64,000 bases of DNA from Gp6-AA40 sp036802945 (GTDB lineage: Bacteria > Acidobacteriota > Vicinamibacteria > Vicinamibacterales > UBA2999): the NCBI GenBank assembly GCA_036802945.1, contig DAIRVG010000014.1, positions 3,754 to 67,753 of the forward strand, given 5' to 3'. Below are positions 1-8,943 of this stretch, one piece after another; position 1 is the stretch's first letter, and each line of letters starts with the position of its first letter. Below the pieces are notes generated by a model. That model saw nothing but the letters and a program-made list of their open reading frames with translations. It made no database searches and had not been told where the DNA came from. Both the position numbers and the translations under genes were made by a program.

Positions 1-52
1 TCGATCGTACGGCGCCTCACCACGGCGGCACGGCGCCAAACAGTGAACGGCA

Positions 53-955
53 ATGACCACGCTTCTCTGTGATAGTTCCGGGAACGGACGCGCTTCTAAC
101 ACCAGCACGCACGAAAACGACAGCGCCAAGCTTGGTGAGCTGCTCAGGCGCGCCCGTGAAGGTCGCGGTCTAACGCTCGAACAGGTCTCGAACGAGACGA
201 AGATTCCCCGGCGCCATCTAGAGGCGCTCGAACACGGCAACTTGGCGGCTGTACCGGACGGGTTCTATCGACGCGCCGAGATACGCGCCTACGCTCGAGT
301 AGTCAAACTCGATCAGAATCTTGCGGTAGCGGAGCTCGATCGCGCCTTGAACTCGCCATGCGAGTCGGCGATTGAAACACTTCAGGAGCCAACACCTTCC
401 AGTAAGCGCGTTCTGATCGTGATCAGTGTTGTAGTGGCGACTGCGGTGTTTGGGCGTGCGATGGGGGGGCGAGAACCGGCGCTCGATGGTGATGCTCAAG
501 TGCGCAGCGCCGCTGGTTCACCACAGCACAGCGTACCGTCCGTTCGAGAGACGCCGCCCGACGCCGTGGTCGGGACCTCGCGATTTACACAGTTGGATCA
601 AGTCGCGCCACCATCGGCGTCTTCGGAGCCCGCGCTGGCCGTGGCGATGGAACCGACACGAGCTCGAGCATCAGCGGCTTCGAACGGTGACCTTGCGGTG
701 ACAACGGAACAGGCTGAAACCCGAGCATCAACGGATTCGGTCACCGAGCTCGTCGTGACAACGCAACCGGAGGGAGCGCGAGTGACGGTGAATGGGATCG
801 GATGGGGTATCGCCCCGGCTACGATCCGCTATCTGCCAGCGGGAGACAAACGCATACGAGTCAGCAAAGAGGGGTACGCCACCGAGGAGCGGGTCGTGCG
901 CGTCGCCGAGGGTAATCGGAGGATGCTGGACATTCGACTGCGCAGTGCACCTTAG
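53..955 (+). CDS. HTH-transmembrane-PEGA protein (RodZ-like N-terminus)
   Basis: 300 aa. Residues about 26-95 form a RodZ/HTH_25-type helix-turn-helix (LGELLRRAREGRGLTLEQVS, then IPRRHLEALE and FYRRAEIRAYA). A hydrophobic segment at about 119-137 is a likely single membrane span. A low-complexity Ala/Ser/Thr stretch follows, then a C-terminal PEGA domain from about residue 229 (TTQPEGARVTVNG, GYATEERVV). The layout puts the HTH in the cytoplasm and PEGA outside the membrane. RodZ proteins tie the MreB cytoskeleton to the membrane, but this protein lacks the usual RodZ C-terminal domain, so it may be a membrane-tethered regulator instead. The first ATG leaves a 25-residue leader before the HTH. 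Role is inference. Confidence 0.8.
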   Translation: MTTLLCDSSGNGRASNTSTHENDSAKLGELLRRAREGRGLTLEQVSNETKIPRRHLEALEHGNLAAVPDGFYRRAEIRAYARVVKLDQNLAVAELDRALNSPCESAIETLQEPTPSSKRVLIVISVVVATAVFGRAMGGREPALDGDAQVRSAAGSPQHSVPSVRETPPDAVVGTSRFTQLDQVAPPSASSEPALAVAMEPTRARASAASNGDLAVTTEQAETRASTDSVTELVVTTQPEGARVTVNGIGWGIAPATIRYLPAGDKRIRVSKEGYATEERVVRVAEGNRRMLDIRLRSAP

Positions 956-956
956 C

Positions 957-1229
957 CAAGACAGGCGACCGGCTTGGCGATGGATGCCGGACGCGCGAAA
1001 TATGTCCGTCAAGGGGCCCGTCTCCACCTCGGTTATACAGTCGCCGACGGTGACGCCCCCGAACTCGGCCATGCCTTGTGAAGTACCTGCGCCGATGGAA
1101 TCGGGTCGACACATCTTCAACATCCTGAATGCAAGCTCGGTTCTGAACGTGACTGAAGACGTTCGGGTCGTCGCTGGACCGCCCGACAGCGACTCTCCAG
1201 GGACGGTTGTGCGATCCCGTCCACAGGGT
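957..1229. other. Convergent intergenic region, no gene seen
   Basis: 273 bp between the ends of two convergent genes. No convincing reading frame, RNA gene or T-run terminator was seen. It has the base composition of coding DNA and may hold a decayed gene, but nothing is recognisable. Confidence 0.3.
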
Positions 1230-1646
1230 CTAACCTCCGTCCGTGCCTTCGTGATCGCCCGCCGCAGGCCACACCGGCACGGGGTCAGCCGGGTCCGGCC
1301 AGAAGACGCGCGAGAGGTAGTGCAAGGCTATTCCGACTCCCCAGCGGTTCGGCGCGGTCGAGACCAGCAACGCGACTAGCAGGACGATGGCGCCGGATCC
1401 GACCAACGGATGCGACCGGCCGATCCCGAAATAGATCAGCACGATGATGACCGCGATCGGAAGGCGGTCGCCGAAGATCGCGAACGCCCAGGTGTCTCCC
1501 GGATTGCGCTCGTATACGAGCCCGCACACCGCACACCGCTCGAGGTGATGTGCCCATCCGGAGAAGATGGATCCCTCCCCGCAGTGCGGGCACCGCTTGC
1601 TGACGCCCCGGCGTAGCGCGATGAGCACCAGTTCGCGGCGTGTCAT
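1230..1646 (-). CDS. DUF983 family membrane protein
   Basis: 138 aa from the ATG at 1646. A longer reading frame extends upstream, but its translation has no family character. The N-terminus carries a zinc-ribbon pair of CPHCG and CAVCG spaced about 18 residues apart, after a short basic leader (MTRRELVLIALRRG). It is followed by YERNPGDTWAFAIFGDRLP and two hydrophobic segments (IAVIIVLIYFGIG and IVLLVALLVST). This is the architecture of DUF983 proteins, short inner-membrane proteins of unknown function, often near cytochrome oxidase genes in proteobacteria. No such genes are nearby. It lies 86 bp downstream of the secreted protein gene on the same strand. Confidence 0.8.
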   Translation of the reverse strand: MTRRELVLIALRRGVSKRCPHCGEGSIFSGWAHHLERCAVCGLVYERNPGDTWAFAIFGDRLPIAVIIVLIYFGIGRSHPLVGSGAIVLLVALLVSTAPNRWGVGIALHYLSRVFWPDPADPVPVWPAAGDHEGTDGG

Positions 1647-1732
1647 GGATACGTCGTGTTGGGCTTTAGGGCCTGTGAAATCGTTGTGGTGCAGGCCTTT
1701 AGGCCGTGTCGAGCAGACCCGCCCTACCGACG

Positions 1733-3208
1733 TCAGCGGGTCGCGACGCGGTCTTCGCAGAAGTCTTCCTGCAACTCCTGGTTGGAACGCTGGAAATAGC
1801 GCGTATACGTGTAGGGCTTCGCAAGTGCCTTCGCGTCGTCGGCGGTCACCTGGTATTCGAGATACCTTCCCGCCTGCACGGAACGAATGCGTTCGACAAG
1901 ATGCAACGCCTCGGTGTGCGGTGCACCTGCATCGTTGAGCCACGCCCTGGTGTCATTGAAGCTGGTCGTGTCCACGACGAGCGTGTCGCCTTCCCAGCGA
2001 GCGATCGAGTCTCCCAGGTACGTCGGATCCTTGGTGGAGTGCTCGCGCCGCCCGAGATAGATCTCGCGCTTGTTGCCCAATGCGATGTTTTCAAACAGCA
2101 GCGTCACCCGATTCGCGCTCGTCAGCACCTCGAACCTGGTATCGTCTCTCGCCATCATCCGGAATGGCCCGACGACCATGCAGTGCTTCGCGGGATCGAA
2201 TTCGAGGTTTCTCGATTTCGCCATCTCCTGCGCGGCTGGCAGCAGCACGAGATCCGACAACCGGCCGGCGGCTCTTAGTCCCCCCGGCAGCGCTGCACCT
2301 GCCGGCAGCGCTTCATAAATGCCGGCGAGTCCGCGTAGCTTGGCGGCATCGACGGCCGTGGTCGTCGGCGTCGGCGTCGCGGGCGCTGCAGGAGCGGGGC
2401 CCCTCGGAAGCGGCTCGTTCGCGTACTTCGCCATGAATGCGACAAGCTTTGCATCATGTTCCGCAAGCAGCTTGTCGCGGCGAATGCTCCAGAGGTCGTC
2501 TTCAGGCGCGTTCTCGTTGCAAACGCTCTCACCGCCTTCGGTCGGCTCCGCCACCTTCCGGTAGTAGCGGGTGTAAGTGTACGGGGCCTTCAATGCCCTT
2601 CGATCGTCAACGAATACGCGCAACTGAATGTAGGCACCGTTGCCGTACAGGCGATATCGCTCGATGACATGCAGCTCCTCGGAATGCGCCCACCGGTCAG
2701 AGTTCAACCACGACTTATCGTTGAATCCGATGGTGTCGACGACGAGCGTCTCGTCGTTTTCGACACGGCCTCGCGAGTCCCCATTCCAGGTGAGCGGCAC
2801 GTTACGCGGATGCGGCGAGTTGAGGTAGATGCGCTGCAGTCCATGTTCGTCGACCGACGACCAGATCTGGTATAGCTTGTCCGGCGTTTCGACGAATCGA
2901 AAGTTGCCCGCGCCGGTGCCATGTCCTTGACGGAAGATGCCATCGAGTTTGCAGACCTGGCCGGTGTCGTCGGTATTCCATTCGAGGGCGTCGTGCTGCG
3001 CCAGCGCCCAGGGTTGGACAAAGTCAGCCAGCTTCTTGTCGATCTCCTGGTACGGAAGCTCCGTGGGCGGCGCGCCGAGCGGCGGCGGACCTGGATTCAA
3101 TCCAAGACTTGCCCACGTGCCGAGGAATGCGGCGGGGACTTTCGTCTGAGCTGGTGCGACGCCCGGCGCGACAAGGACGGCCAATGCCGCCGCGAGCAGA
3201 ACCTTCAT
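1733..3208 (-). CDS. Secreted protein of unknown function with two related halves
   Basis: 491 aa from the ATG at 3208, giving a clean signal peptide (MKVLLAAALAVLVAPGVAPA). Two homologous halves are visible. The first has LVVDTIGFNDKSWLN, then ELHVIERYRL and APYTYTRYYRK. The second has LVVDTTSFNDTRAWLN, then ALHLVERIRS and KPYTYTRYFQR. An Ala/Pro/Thr linker (PAPAAPATPTPTTTA) joins them. I do not recognise an enzyme motif. Similar repeated proteins next to DUF6152 genes are, to my knowledge, common in acidobacterial genomes, so the two genes may act together in the periplasm. The start lies only about 5 bp past the last unit of a repeat derived from the upstream gene, so the pair is probably co-transcribed. 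Confidence 0.75.
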   Translation of the reverse strand: MKVLLAAALAVLVAPGVAPAQTKVPAAFLGTWASLGLNPGPPPLGAPPTELPYQEIDKKLADFVQPWALAQHDALEWNTDDTGQVCKLDGIFRQGHGTGAGNFRFVETPDKLYQIWSSVDEHGLQRIYLNSPHPRNVPLTWNGDSRGRVENDETLVVDTIGFNDKSWLNSDRWAHSEELHVIERYRLYGNGAYIQLRVFVDDRRALKAPYTYTRYYRKVAEPTEGGESVCNENAPEDDLWSIRRDKLLAEHDAKLVAFMAKYANEPLPRGPAPAAPATPTPTTTAVDAAKLRGLAGIYEALPAGAALPGGLRAAGRLSDLVLLPAAQEMAKSRNLEFDPAKHCMVVGPFRMMARDDTRFEVLTSANRVTLLFENIALGNKREIYLGRREHSTKDPTYLGDSIARWEGDTLVVDTTSFNDTRAWLNDAGAPHTEALHLVERIRSVQAGRYLEYQVTADDAKALAKPYTYTRYFQRSNQELQEDFCEDRVATR

Positions 3209-3210
3209 TC

Positions 3211-3292
3211 GGCTACTCCGCCTTGAAAGAGACTGTCTGCGAATCCGGCTTGAAAGAGATTGTCTGCTAATCCGGTTTGAAGGAAAACGTCT
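3211..3292 (-). repeat. Three in-frame 27-bp tandem units at the 3' end of the DUF6152 gene
   Basis: Read on the minus strand, the last codons of the DUF6152 gene (KTFSFKPD then TAG) are followed without a frame change by QTISFKPDS and QTVSFKAE then TAG. These are three copies of a 9-codon unit, of which only the first is now translated. The third unit ends about 5 bp before the start of the next gene. Confidence 0.85.
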
Positions 3293-3665
3293 TCCCATCT
3301 GCAAGGGTGACGCTCAGGAGCAGGAGCTCCGGCTTCCCGTCACGACGCGGACGTCCTTCGAACGTGACCTTGTCGCCCACCTTCGAGACCGCCCTGCCCC
3401 ACCCCTTCGTTTCGAGCTGGCGCGGGGACGGCCCTTCGACGACCCATTCCTGAGCGGCGTCGGCACCGCCGACACGCTTGCCTTCGATGAAAAAGAGCGT
3501 GTGCGGATTGCTCCAGCTGGCCTTTGTGAGCGTGCCCTCGACCGAGAGCGTCGTCTCCGGCTCGAACTGCGACTGCGAGTGATGCGCAAAGACGTTGCTG
3601 CCCGCCCCCGCCGCGACCATCGTCAACGCTGCGATGACTGCCATTGCCGTCCGGGTTGATTTCAT
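3267..3665 (-). CDS. DUF6152 family exported protein
   Basis: 132 aa. A signal peptide (MKSTRTAMAVIAALTMVAAGA) is followed by FAHHSQSQFEPE and NPHTLFFIEG, the AHHS and NPH signatures of DUF6152, a periplasmic family of unknown function that usually sits beside the secreted protein family found here at 1733-3208. The C-terminal part (VGDKVTFEGRPRRDGKPEL) fits an OB-like beta fold, which is inference. The reading frame ends at a TAG that interrupts a 27-bp tandem repeat, so the protein was once longer or could be extended by readthrough. Confidence 0.8.
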   Translation of the reverse strand: MKSTRTAMAVIAALTMVAAGAGSNVFAHHSQSQFEPETTLSVEGTLTKASWSNPHTLFFIEGKRVGGADAAQEWVVEGPSPRQLETKGWGRAVSKVGDKVTFEGRPRRDGKPELLLLSVTLADGKTFSFKPD

Positions 3666-3690
3666 CGTGAATCCCTTTCCACTCTGCTGT

Positions 3691-3814
3691 GGTCGCAGGC
3701 CGGTCTAAAGACCGGCCTCTACGGGTCTTAGAGGCGGCCTCTACGGATCGTAGAGCGGCCTCTACGGATAGAGGCGGCCTCTACGGATCGTAGAGGCCGA
3801 CCTTCAGGTCGGCC
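3691..3814. repeat. Cluster of palindromic CTCTACGG / GGCC repeats
   Basis: Two perfect 20-bp palindromes bracket the region: GGCCGGTCTAAAGACCGGCC at 3698-3717 and GGCCGACCTTCAGGTCGGCC at 3795-3814. Between them lie four to five copies of GGCCTCTACGGATCGTAGAG-like units, themselves partly palindromic. The second palindrome overlaps the stop codon of the TonB-dependent receptor gene. Related GGCGGACCTTCAGGTCC sequences occur near 17992 and 19965. Confidence 0.85.
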
Positions 3815-6800
3815 TAGAACAAATATTTCAGCGCGAACTGCATGATGCGGGGGTCGGCTGCCGTCGTGATACGGCCGAACAGCGTGTTCGTGAAGGTCGT
3901 GTTCGGCAGGCCGACACCGCCAAATCCATTGATCTGCTGTGTTACCCCCGGTCCAACACGGTTGAACAGGTTGAACGCCTCCATGCGCAACTCGAACTGG
4001 CGGCTCCCTGAAATTGTGAACTTGCGGCTCACCGCCGAGTCGACTCTCCACGTGCCAGGACCTCTCAGTGCATTACGTCCGAGATTCCCATACGTTCCCG
4101 GCGCCGGCAACGAGAAGGCCGCCGTGTTGAAAAACATGTCGTTGGTCGGGTTCGCGACTTTCCAGTCGCCGCTGACGTTCGGGCGCTGGTTCTGCGCGCC
4201 CGTCAGTGCCTGGTCGCGGCCGATGGAGACGTTCAGCGGGCTGCCGCTGAGCGCCTGGAACAGCCCCGATACCTGCCAGCCGCCCGCAATCGCGTTCATC
4301 CGGCGCGAGGCAAACGTAGGGGTATTCAGCACCAGCGTGGTGTTCAGCACGTGCCGCCGATCGCCCGCGCACGGACCGCGATCCGCCTTCGGGTCGCCCG
4401 GATGCGAATACAGCGGATCCAGGAACTGCTGCGGATCGCCGTCGTTGATGCACTTCGAGAGCGTGTAGTTCGTTGTCAGGCTGTAATTGTTGCTCAGGCG
4501 CTTCTGCACCGCGAGGAGGAGGCCGTCATATTTCGCGGACCCATCCATATTGAGCTGTGTGACCGACGCGAAGTATTTCCCCTGGTCAGGATTCTGGAGA
4601 TACAGCAACCGCCTCTGGTTTGTGTTCGCCGTCGTCGCATCAGCGGAATACACAGCCGGATTGATCTCGATGCCGTTCCAGACGTGCGCGGTCCGATTCC
4701 CGAAGTAGCTCGCGGTCAGCGACCAGTTTTCCGCGTACTGCTGCTGGAAGCTCACGTTGAAATGCTGTGTCCGCGGCGGGTCCGCCTCCAGCTGCTGCGT
4801 CCAGTACGTCCCGTTGAGCGGGAACGTGGCGTTCTTGTCAACCGGCAGCGGGAACGGATTGCCCCCCGGATAGGCGGAGTACGGATCCGAGAGCGACACG
4901 TTGTTCAGTGTAATGAGCGACCCCCAGGGCGGAACACTCGCGCTGCGGATATGGTGGAACATCGCCGGCTGGTCGTACACCACCGAGTATCCACCACGAA
5001 TCACTTCGCGACCCTGCCCGCGGGGATCGTAGACGACTCCAAGGCGCGGACCGAGGCCCATCATGTTGCCCTTGCTCGACGCGCGCCCCGGGAACCCGTC
5101 ATCTCCGGGAAAGATGAGTCCCGCCGGCGCATTCACATAGACCTTGCTGCGCTGATTCGCCGCAAATCGGGCGGGATCGAAAATCAGGACCTGATCGTCG
5201 TCGTTGGTCAGCGGAAAGTACGGTTCCCAGCGCAGCCCGTAGTTGAGCGTCAGCTTCGAGCTCGCCTTCCATGCGTCCTGGACATAAGTCGCGAAATAGG
5301 GTGCACGCTCGTTCAGATGCACGTCGGCGCCCTGCTGCAACTGCCCGACTCGCCCGACCAGAAAATCCGCCAGAGACAAGCCGGTGACCGATCCGTCAAA
5401 CGAAAACTGGCCGTTCGAATACTGGGTGTTGAAGACGTGCATCACCTGGTGAAGGTAGTTCACGCCAACGGTGAGCTGGTGGGAACCTCTCACCATGTCG
5501 ACGTCATCGGCGATCTCGTAGACGGTGTAGTCGTATTTGGCGTTGTTGTTCCCGCCGCCGCCCATGCTGAAGGCGTTGGTGACGCTCAGGTTCGTGAACG
5601 CGCCCGCGAGCGGCGTGGTGTAAACCTTGGCGCCCACTTCGACGGGCGACACGAATTTCGACGGGGTCCGGTAGTTGATCGAGCGGATGCCCGTGGCACG
5701 GAACGAATTGATGACCGAGTTGCTCAGGGAATACGTGTCGCCGAACACCATCGAGCGGCCACGGTTGTCAACACCCACGCTCGGCGTCGTAAGCGCGTTC
5801 TTGCCATCGTAATAGTTCGGCAGCTTGTAGTTGATGTCCATGTACCGGCCGTAGAGTGAATGTTTGGCACTCTTCTGGTAGTCGAGACGGCCGACAAACT
5901 GATGGTCCTTGCTCGGCGTGGGATAACCGTATTGGTAGCGGCCGCAGGGATCGGTGGACACGGGGATGTACTGAAGGTATTTCAGCGCGACTGGATCGAG
6001 CTGCGCCGCGCTGACCTGGTTGTTCACGAAGGGGGCGCGCAGCGCGATCTGCCGGCCGCTGTTGCACGCCGGGGACGCAAGGGCGGTGAAGTCTCCGCGT
6101 AACATGTCAGCGGTCGGAACGAACGCCTGCAGCGTGCTCGGATCCGTGTGGATGATCGTTCCCTGGTACCCGCCGAAGAAGAAGAGCCTGTTCTTCGCGA
6201 TCGGTCCGCCCATCGCGCCGCCGAACTGGTTGCGCCGCAACGAGTCCTTCGACAGCGCGAACGCGTTCTTCGCGTTGAACCGTCCGTCGCGGATGAACTC
6301 GAACGCGCTGCCGTGCAGCTCGTTGGTCCCCGACTTGGTGACGACGTTCACGATCGCGGATGCGTGGTGTCCGTAGCGCGCCTGCAGCGCGCTCGTTTCA
6401 ATGCGGAATTCCTGCAACGCATCGGGGAACGGCACCGGCAGGTTGAAGTTCGTTCCCGGGTCGTTGTGGCTGGCGCCATCCATCATGTAGACCGTGCTGC
6501 CGGGCGAGCCACCGGCGACCGAAATCGGGACGGTCGGGTAATTCCGGCTCGAGGCGAAACCACCGGCGGTATTGACGGTCACGCCCGGTGACAGCAGCAG
6601 CAGGTCGGTCACCTGCCGGCCGTTGAGCGGCAGCTCGAGCACGCGCTGGTTCTCGATCAACTGGCCGACACCTGTGCTGCGCGTCTCGACCATCGCCGCG
6701 TTCGCCCTCACCGAGATCTGCTCTGAGACCTCGCCAAGCGCCATGACCACGTTGATGGCCGGCGTGGCGTTGACCGTGAGCACGATGCCGGTCTGCACGT

Positions 6801-7074
6801 AGGCGCGGAAGCCCTGAAGATTGGCCTCGAGGCGATACGGGCCGACCGGGAGGTTCGGGATCACGTACCCGCCGTTCTCATCGGACACGGCGCTTCGTGT
6901 GAAGCTCGTATCGGTCTGCGTGACGGTGACGTCGACACCCGGCAGAACTCCGCCGCTCTGGTCCTTGACGGTGCCGCTGATTTGCGCGGTGGATCCCGCC
7001 TGCGCAAACGCCAACACCGGACTCAGGCAGAGCACTAGGAATGCGGGGAGCAGAGCACTGAGCATGCGCTTCAT
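3814..7074 (-). CDS. TonB-dependent receptor with N-terminal carboxypeptidase-like domain (Oar-like)
   Basis: 1086 aa from the ATG at 7074, chosen because it gives a signal peptide (MKRMLSALLPAFLVLCLSPVLAFAQ). A carboxypeptidase-regulatory-like beta-sandwich follows (ISGTVKDQSGGVLPGVDVTV, NLPVGPYRLEANLQGF), then a plug-like segment (RVLELPLNGRQVTDLLLLSP) and a long beta-barrel ending in an aromatic residue (MQFALKYLF). This is the Oar/TonB-dependent receptor type abundant in Acidobacteria, thought to take up large or complex substrates across the outer membrane. The substrate cannot be read from sequence. A sigma-70-like promoter lies upstream, and the gene is divergent from the aldehyde dehydrogenase. 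Confidence 0.92.
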   Translation of the reverse strand: MKRMLSALLPAFLVLCLSPVLAFAQAGSTAQISGTVKDQSGGVLPGVDVTVTQTDTSFTRSAVSDENGGYVIPNLPVGPYRLEANLQGFRAYVQTGIVLTVNATPAINVVMALGEVSEQISVRANAAMVETRSTGVGQLIENQRVLELPLNGRQVTDLLLLSPGVTVNTAGGFASSRNYPTVPISVAGGSPGSTVYMMDGASHNDPGTNFNLPVPFPDALQEFRIETSALQARYGHHASAIVNVVTKSGTNELHGSAFEFIRDGRFNAKNAFALSKDSLRRNQFGGAMGGPIAKNRLFFFGGYQGTIIHTDPSTLQAFVPTADMLRGDFTALASPACNSGRQIALRAPFVNNQVSAAQLDPVALKYLQYIPVSTDPCGRYQYGYPTPSKDHQFVGRLDYQKSAKHSLYGRYMDINYKLPNYYDGKNALTTPSVGVDNRGRSMVFGDTYSLSNSVINSFRATGIRSINYRTPSKFVSPVEVGAKVYTTPLAGAFTNLSVTNAFSMGGGGNNNAKYDYTVYEIADDVDMVRGSHQLTVGVNYLHQVMHVFNTQYSNGQFSFDGSVTGLSLADFLVGRVGQLQQGADVHLNERAPYFATYVQDAWKASSKLTLNYGLRWEPYFPLTNDDDQVLIFDPARFAANQRSKVYVNAPAGLIFPGDDGFPGRASSKGNMMGLGPRLGVVYDPRGQGREVIRGGYSVVYDQPAMFHHIRSASVPPWGSLITLNNVSLSDPYSAYPGGNPFPLPVDKNATFPLNGTYWTQQLEADPPRTQHFNVSFQQQYAENWSLTASYFGNRTAHVWNGIEINPAVYSADATTANTNQRRLLYLQNPDQGKYFASVTQLNMDGSAKYDGLLLAVQKRLSNNYSLTTNYTLSKCINDGDPQQFLDPLYSHPGDPKADRGPCAGDRRHVLNTTLVLNTPTFASRRMNAIAGGWQVSGLFQALSGSPLNVSIGRDQALTGAQNQRPNVSGDWKVANPTNDMFFNTAAFSLPAPGTYGNLGRNALRGPGTWRVDSAVSRKFTISGSRQFELRMEAFNLFNRVGPGVTQQINGFGGVGLPNTTFTNTLFGRITTAADPRIMQFALKYLF

Positions 7075-7193
7075 CTGACGTCCTCTTCCGGGCCAAACCG
7101 GCCCTCGGGCCTCCTGGGGTACCACGTGCCGTGGGGTCGATCCAGGGCCTTGGTCGCATCTCGACGGCGGCAAGGCGTGAAACGGGGTGGAAA

Positions 7194-7223
7194 TAGATAG
7201 TCCGCCCAGAGTTCCATTGTCAA
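7194..7223 (-). promoter_or_regulatory. Candidate sigma-70 promoter for the TonB-dependent receptor
   Basis: On the minus strand, TTGACA (7223-7218) is followed after 18 bp by TATCTA (7199-7194), close to the sigma-70 consensus. This leaves a leader of about 115 nt before the ATG at 7074. Confidence 0.5.
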
Positions 7224-7286
7224 CACAAATTCAGATACGTTTATGTAGTTCAAAAATGAGTACTGTTTCGAATACAATCTGACGAT

Positions 7287-8873
7287 ATGCGCACGCTGAC
7301 GTCATATGCCGATCTCCTCGCCATCCCGTTCACCAACGAGCCCCTGCTTCGCTTCGATGACGCCGAATCGACGGCTATGGGCCAGGCGCTAGCGCGGGTG
7401 AGTGCCGCACTCGGGCGCGAGTATCCCTTGATCATAGGCGGAGGGCGGGTGCGTACCGCCACGCGCGTCACGTCCGTCAATCCGGCATGTCCATCGCAGA
7501 TCGTTGGCGTCCATGCCGAGGCGGACGCGACGACCGCCGATCGCGCCGTCAACGCGGCATTCGACGCATTTGGTACCTGGCGATTTGCGCCCGTCGACGA
7601 GCGGGCAGGCCTGCTGCTGCGGGTCGCCGCCGAGGTGCGCGCACGACGGCTGGAGCTCTCGGCGTGGCTGATCTTCGAAGTCGGCAAGAACTGGCGCGAA
7701 GCCGACGCGGAAGTCGCCGAGGCGATCGACTTTCTCGAGTTCTACGCGCGCGAAGCGATCCGTCTTGCGGACAGCGCGCCGCCCATTCAGTTCCCCGGCG
7801 AGCGCGACCAGCTCGCCTACATTCCCGTCGGCGTCTGCGCCGTCCTCCCGCCGTGGAATTTCCCGCTCGCGATCCTCGCCGGCCTGACGACGGCCGCGAT
7901 CGCGTGCGGCAACACCGTGGTCGTGAAGCCGTCGCCCGAAGCACCGACAATCGCCGCCATCTTCATGGAGATTCTCGAGCGGTGCGATCTGCCGGCCGGA
8001 GTGGTGAACCTCCTGCAGGGCGGCGTTGAGGTGGGCAAGGCGCTGGTCGAGCACCCGAAGACGCGCGTCATCGCGTTCACAGGCTCGAAGGCCGCCGGGC
8101 TCGACATTCACCAGCGCGCCGCACTGCGTCGTCCCGGCCAGCCGGGGATCAAGCGGACGGTCCTGGAAATGGGCGGCAAAGACGCGATCATCGTCGACCG
8201 TGAGGCTGACCTCGACCAGGCGGTCGAGGGTGTGGTCGCCGCGGCGTTCGGCTACAACGGTCAGAAGTGCTCAGCCTGCTCCCGGGTGATCGTGGACGAG
8301 GCGGTATACGACGAGTTCGTCGCCAGGCTCATCCCCGCGGCAACGGCGCTTCAGCACGGTGATCCCGCAACGGACGCTGCGGTTGGACCGGTAATTAACG
8401 AGGCGGCCTACCGGCGCGTGCTCGACTACATCGAGACCGGCGCACGCGAAGGGCGCATCCTCGTCGGTGGACGCGCGCTGACGCCCGCGGCCGAGGGCTA
8501 CTACATCGCACCAACGATCATCGGCGACGTCGAGAACAACGCGCGGATCTGCCAGGAGGAAATTTTCGGGCCAGTGCTCGCCGTCCTGCGTGCGCGCAAC
8601 TTCGAGCATGCGATCGATCTCGCCAACGACACCGAGTACGGCCTCACCGGCGCCGTCTTCAGCAGGAACCCTTCAAAGCTCGATCGCGCGCGCGAGCGCT
8701 TTCACGTTGGCAATCTCTATCTCAACCGGAAATGTACCGGCGCAATGGTGGGCGCGCATCCATTCGGCGGTTTCAACATGTCGGGAACCGATTCGAAGGC
8801 GGGCGGTCCGGATTACCTGCTGCTCTTCACGCAGGCGAAGACAATCGCGGAGCGAGTGACGACTCGCGATTAG
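7287..8873 (+). CDS. rocA: L-glutamate gamma-semialdehyde (P5C) dehydrogenase-like aldehyde dehydrogenase
   Basis: 528 aa. Oxidises glutamate-gamma-semialdehyde to glutamate with NAD+ in proline breakdown, if the family assignment holds. Seen in sequence: PPWNFPLAI (about 188-196), the glycine motif FTGSKAAG, general base Glu in LEMGGK (about 294), and catalytic Cys in FGYNGQKCSACSR (Cys about 328). The C-terminal NRKCTGAMVGAHPFGGFNMS and GGPDYLLLF are hallmarks of the RocA/PruA subgroup rather than of generic aldehyde dehydrogenases. Length is typical for the monofunctional enzyme. No proline dehydrogenase is adjacent. It is divergent from the TonB-dependent receptor and has no same-strand partner. 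Confidence 0.9.
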   Translation: MRTLTSYADLLAIPFTNEPLLRFDDAESTAMGQALARVSAALGREYPLIIGGGRVRTATRVTSVNPACPSQIVGVHAEADATTADRAVNAAFDAFGTWRFAPVDERAGLLLRVAAEVRARRLELSAWLIFEVGKNWREADAEVAEAIDFLEFYAREAIRLADSAPPIQFPGERDQLAYIPVGVCAVLPPWNFPLAILAGLTTAAIACGNTVVVKPSPEAPTIAAIFMEILERCDLPAGVVNLLQGGVEVGKALVEHPKTRVIAFTGSKAAGLDIHQRAALRRPGQPGIKRTVLEMGGKDAIIVDREADLDQAVEGVVAAAFGYNGQKCSACSRVIVDEAVYDEFVARLIPAATALQHGDPATDAAVGPVINEAAYRRVLDYIETGAREGRILVGGRALTPAAEGYYIAPTIIGDVENNARICQEEIFGPVLAVLRARNFEHAIDLANDTEYGLTGAVFSRNPSKLDRARERFHVGNLYLNRKCTGAMVGAHPFGGFNMSGTDSKAGGPDYLLLFTQAKTIAERVTTRD

Positions 8874-8879
8874 TGACCA

Positions 8880-8943
8880 GTGATTACCGATTAGTGATTT
8901 ATTGACCACGAAGACTCGAAGGACACGAAGATTACCAATCACG
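8880..8943. repeat. Short repeat region (GATTA.. and CACGAAG families)
   Basis: Imperfect direct copies of GTGATTACCGATTAGTGATT are followed by ACCACGAAGACTCGAAGG and ACACGAAG. Located between convergent genes; the CACGAAG motif recurs in at least seven other intergenic sites of the window. Confidence 0.6.

Noticed and set aside
1647..1943. Longer DUF983 protein start
   Set aside because: The 99 extra residues overlap the neighbouring gene and have no family character.
4351..5859. 502-residue open frame on the plus strand across the TonB-dependent receptor
   Set aside because: High-GC antisense shadow; Arg/Val-rich translation without motifs, while the minus frame is a clear receptor.
7249..7278. 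Sigma-70 promoter TTCAAA-18-TACAAT for the aldehyde dehydrogenase
   Set aside because: Would make a nearly leaderless transcript and the -35 match is weak; not supported enough to annotate.
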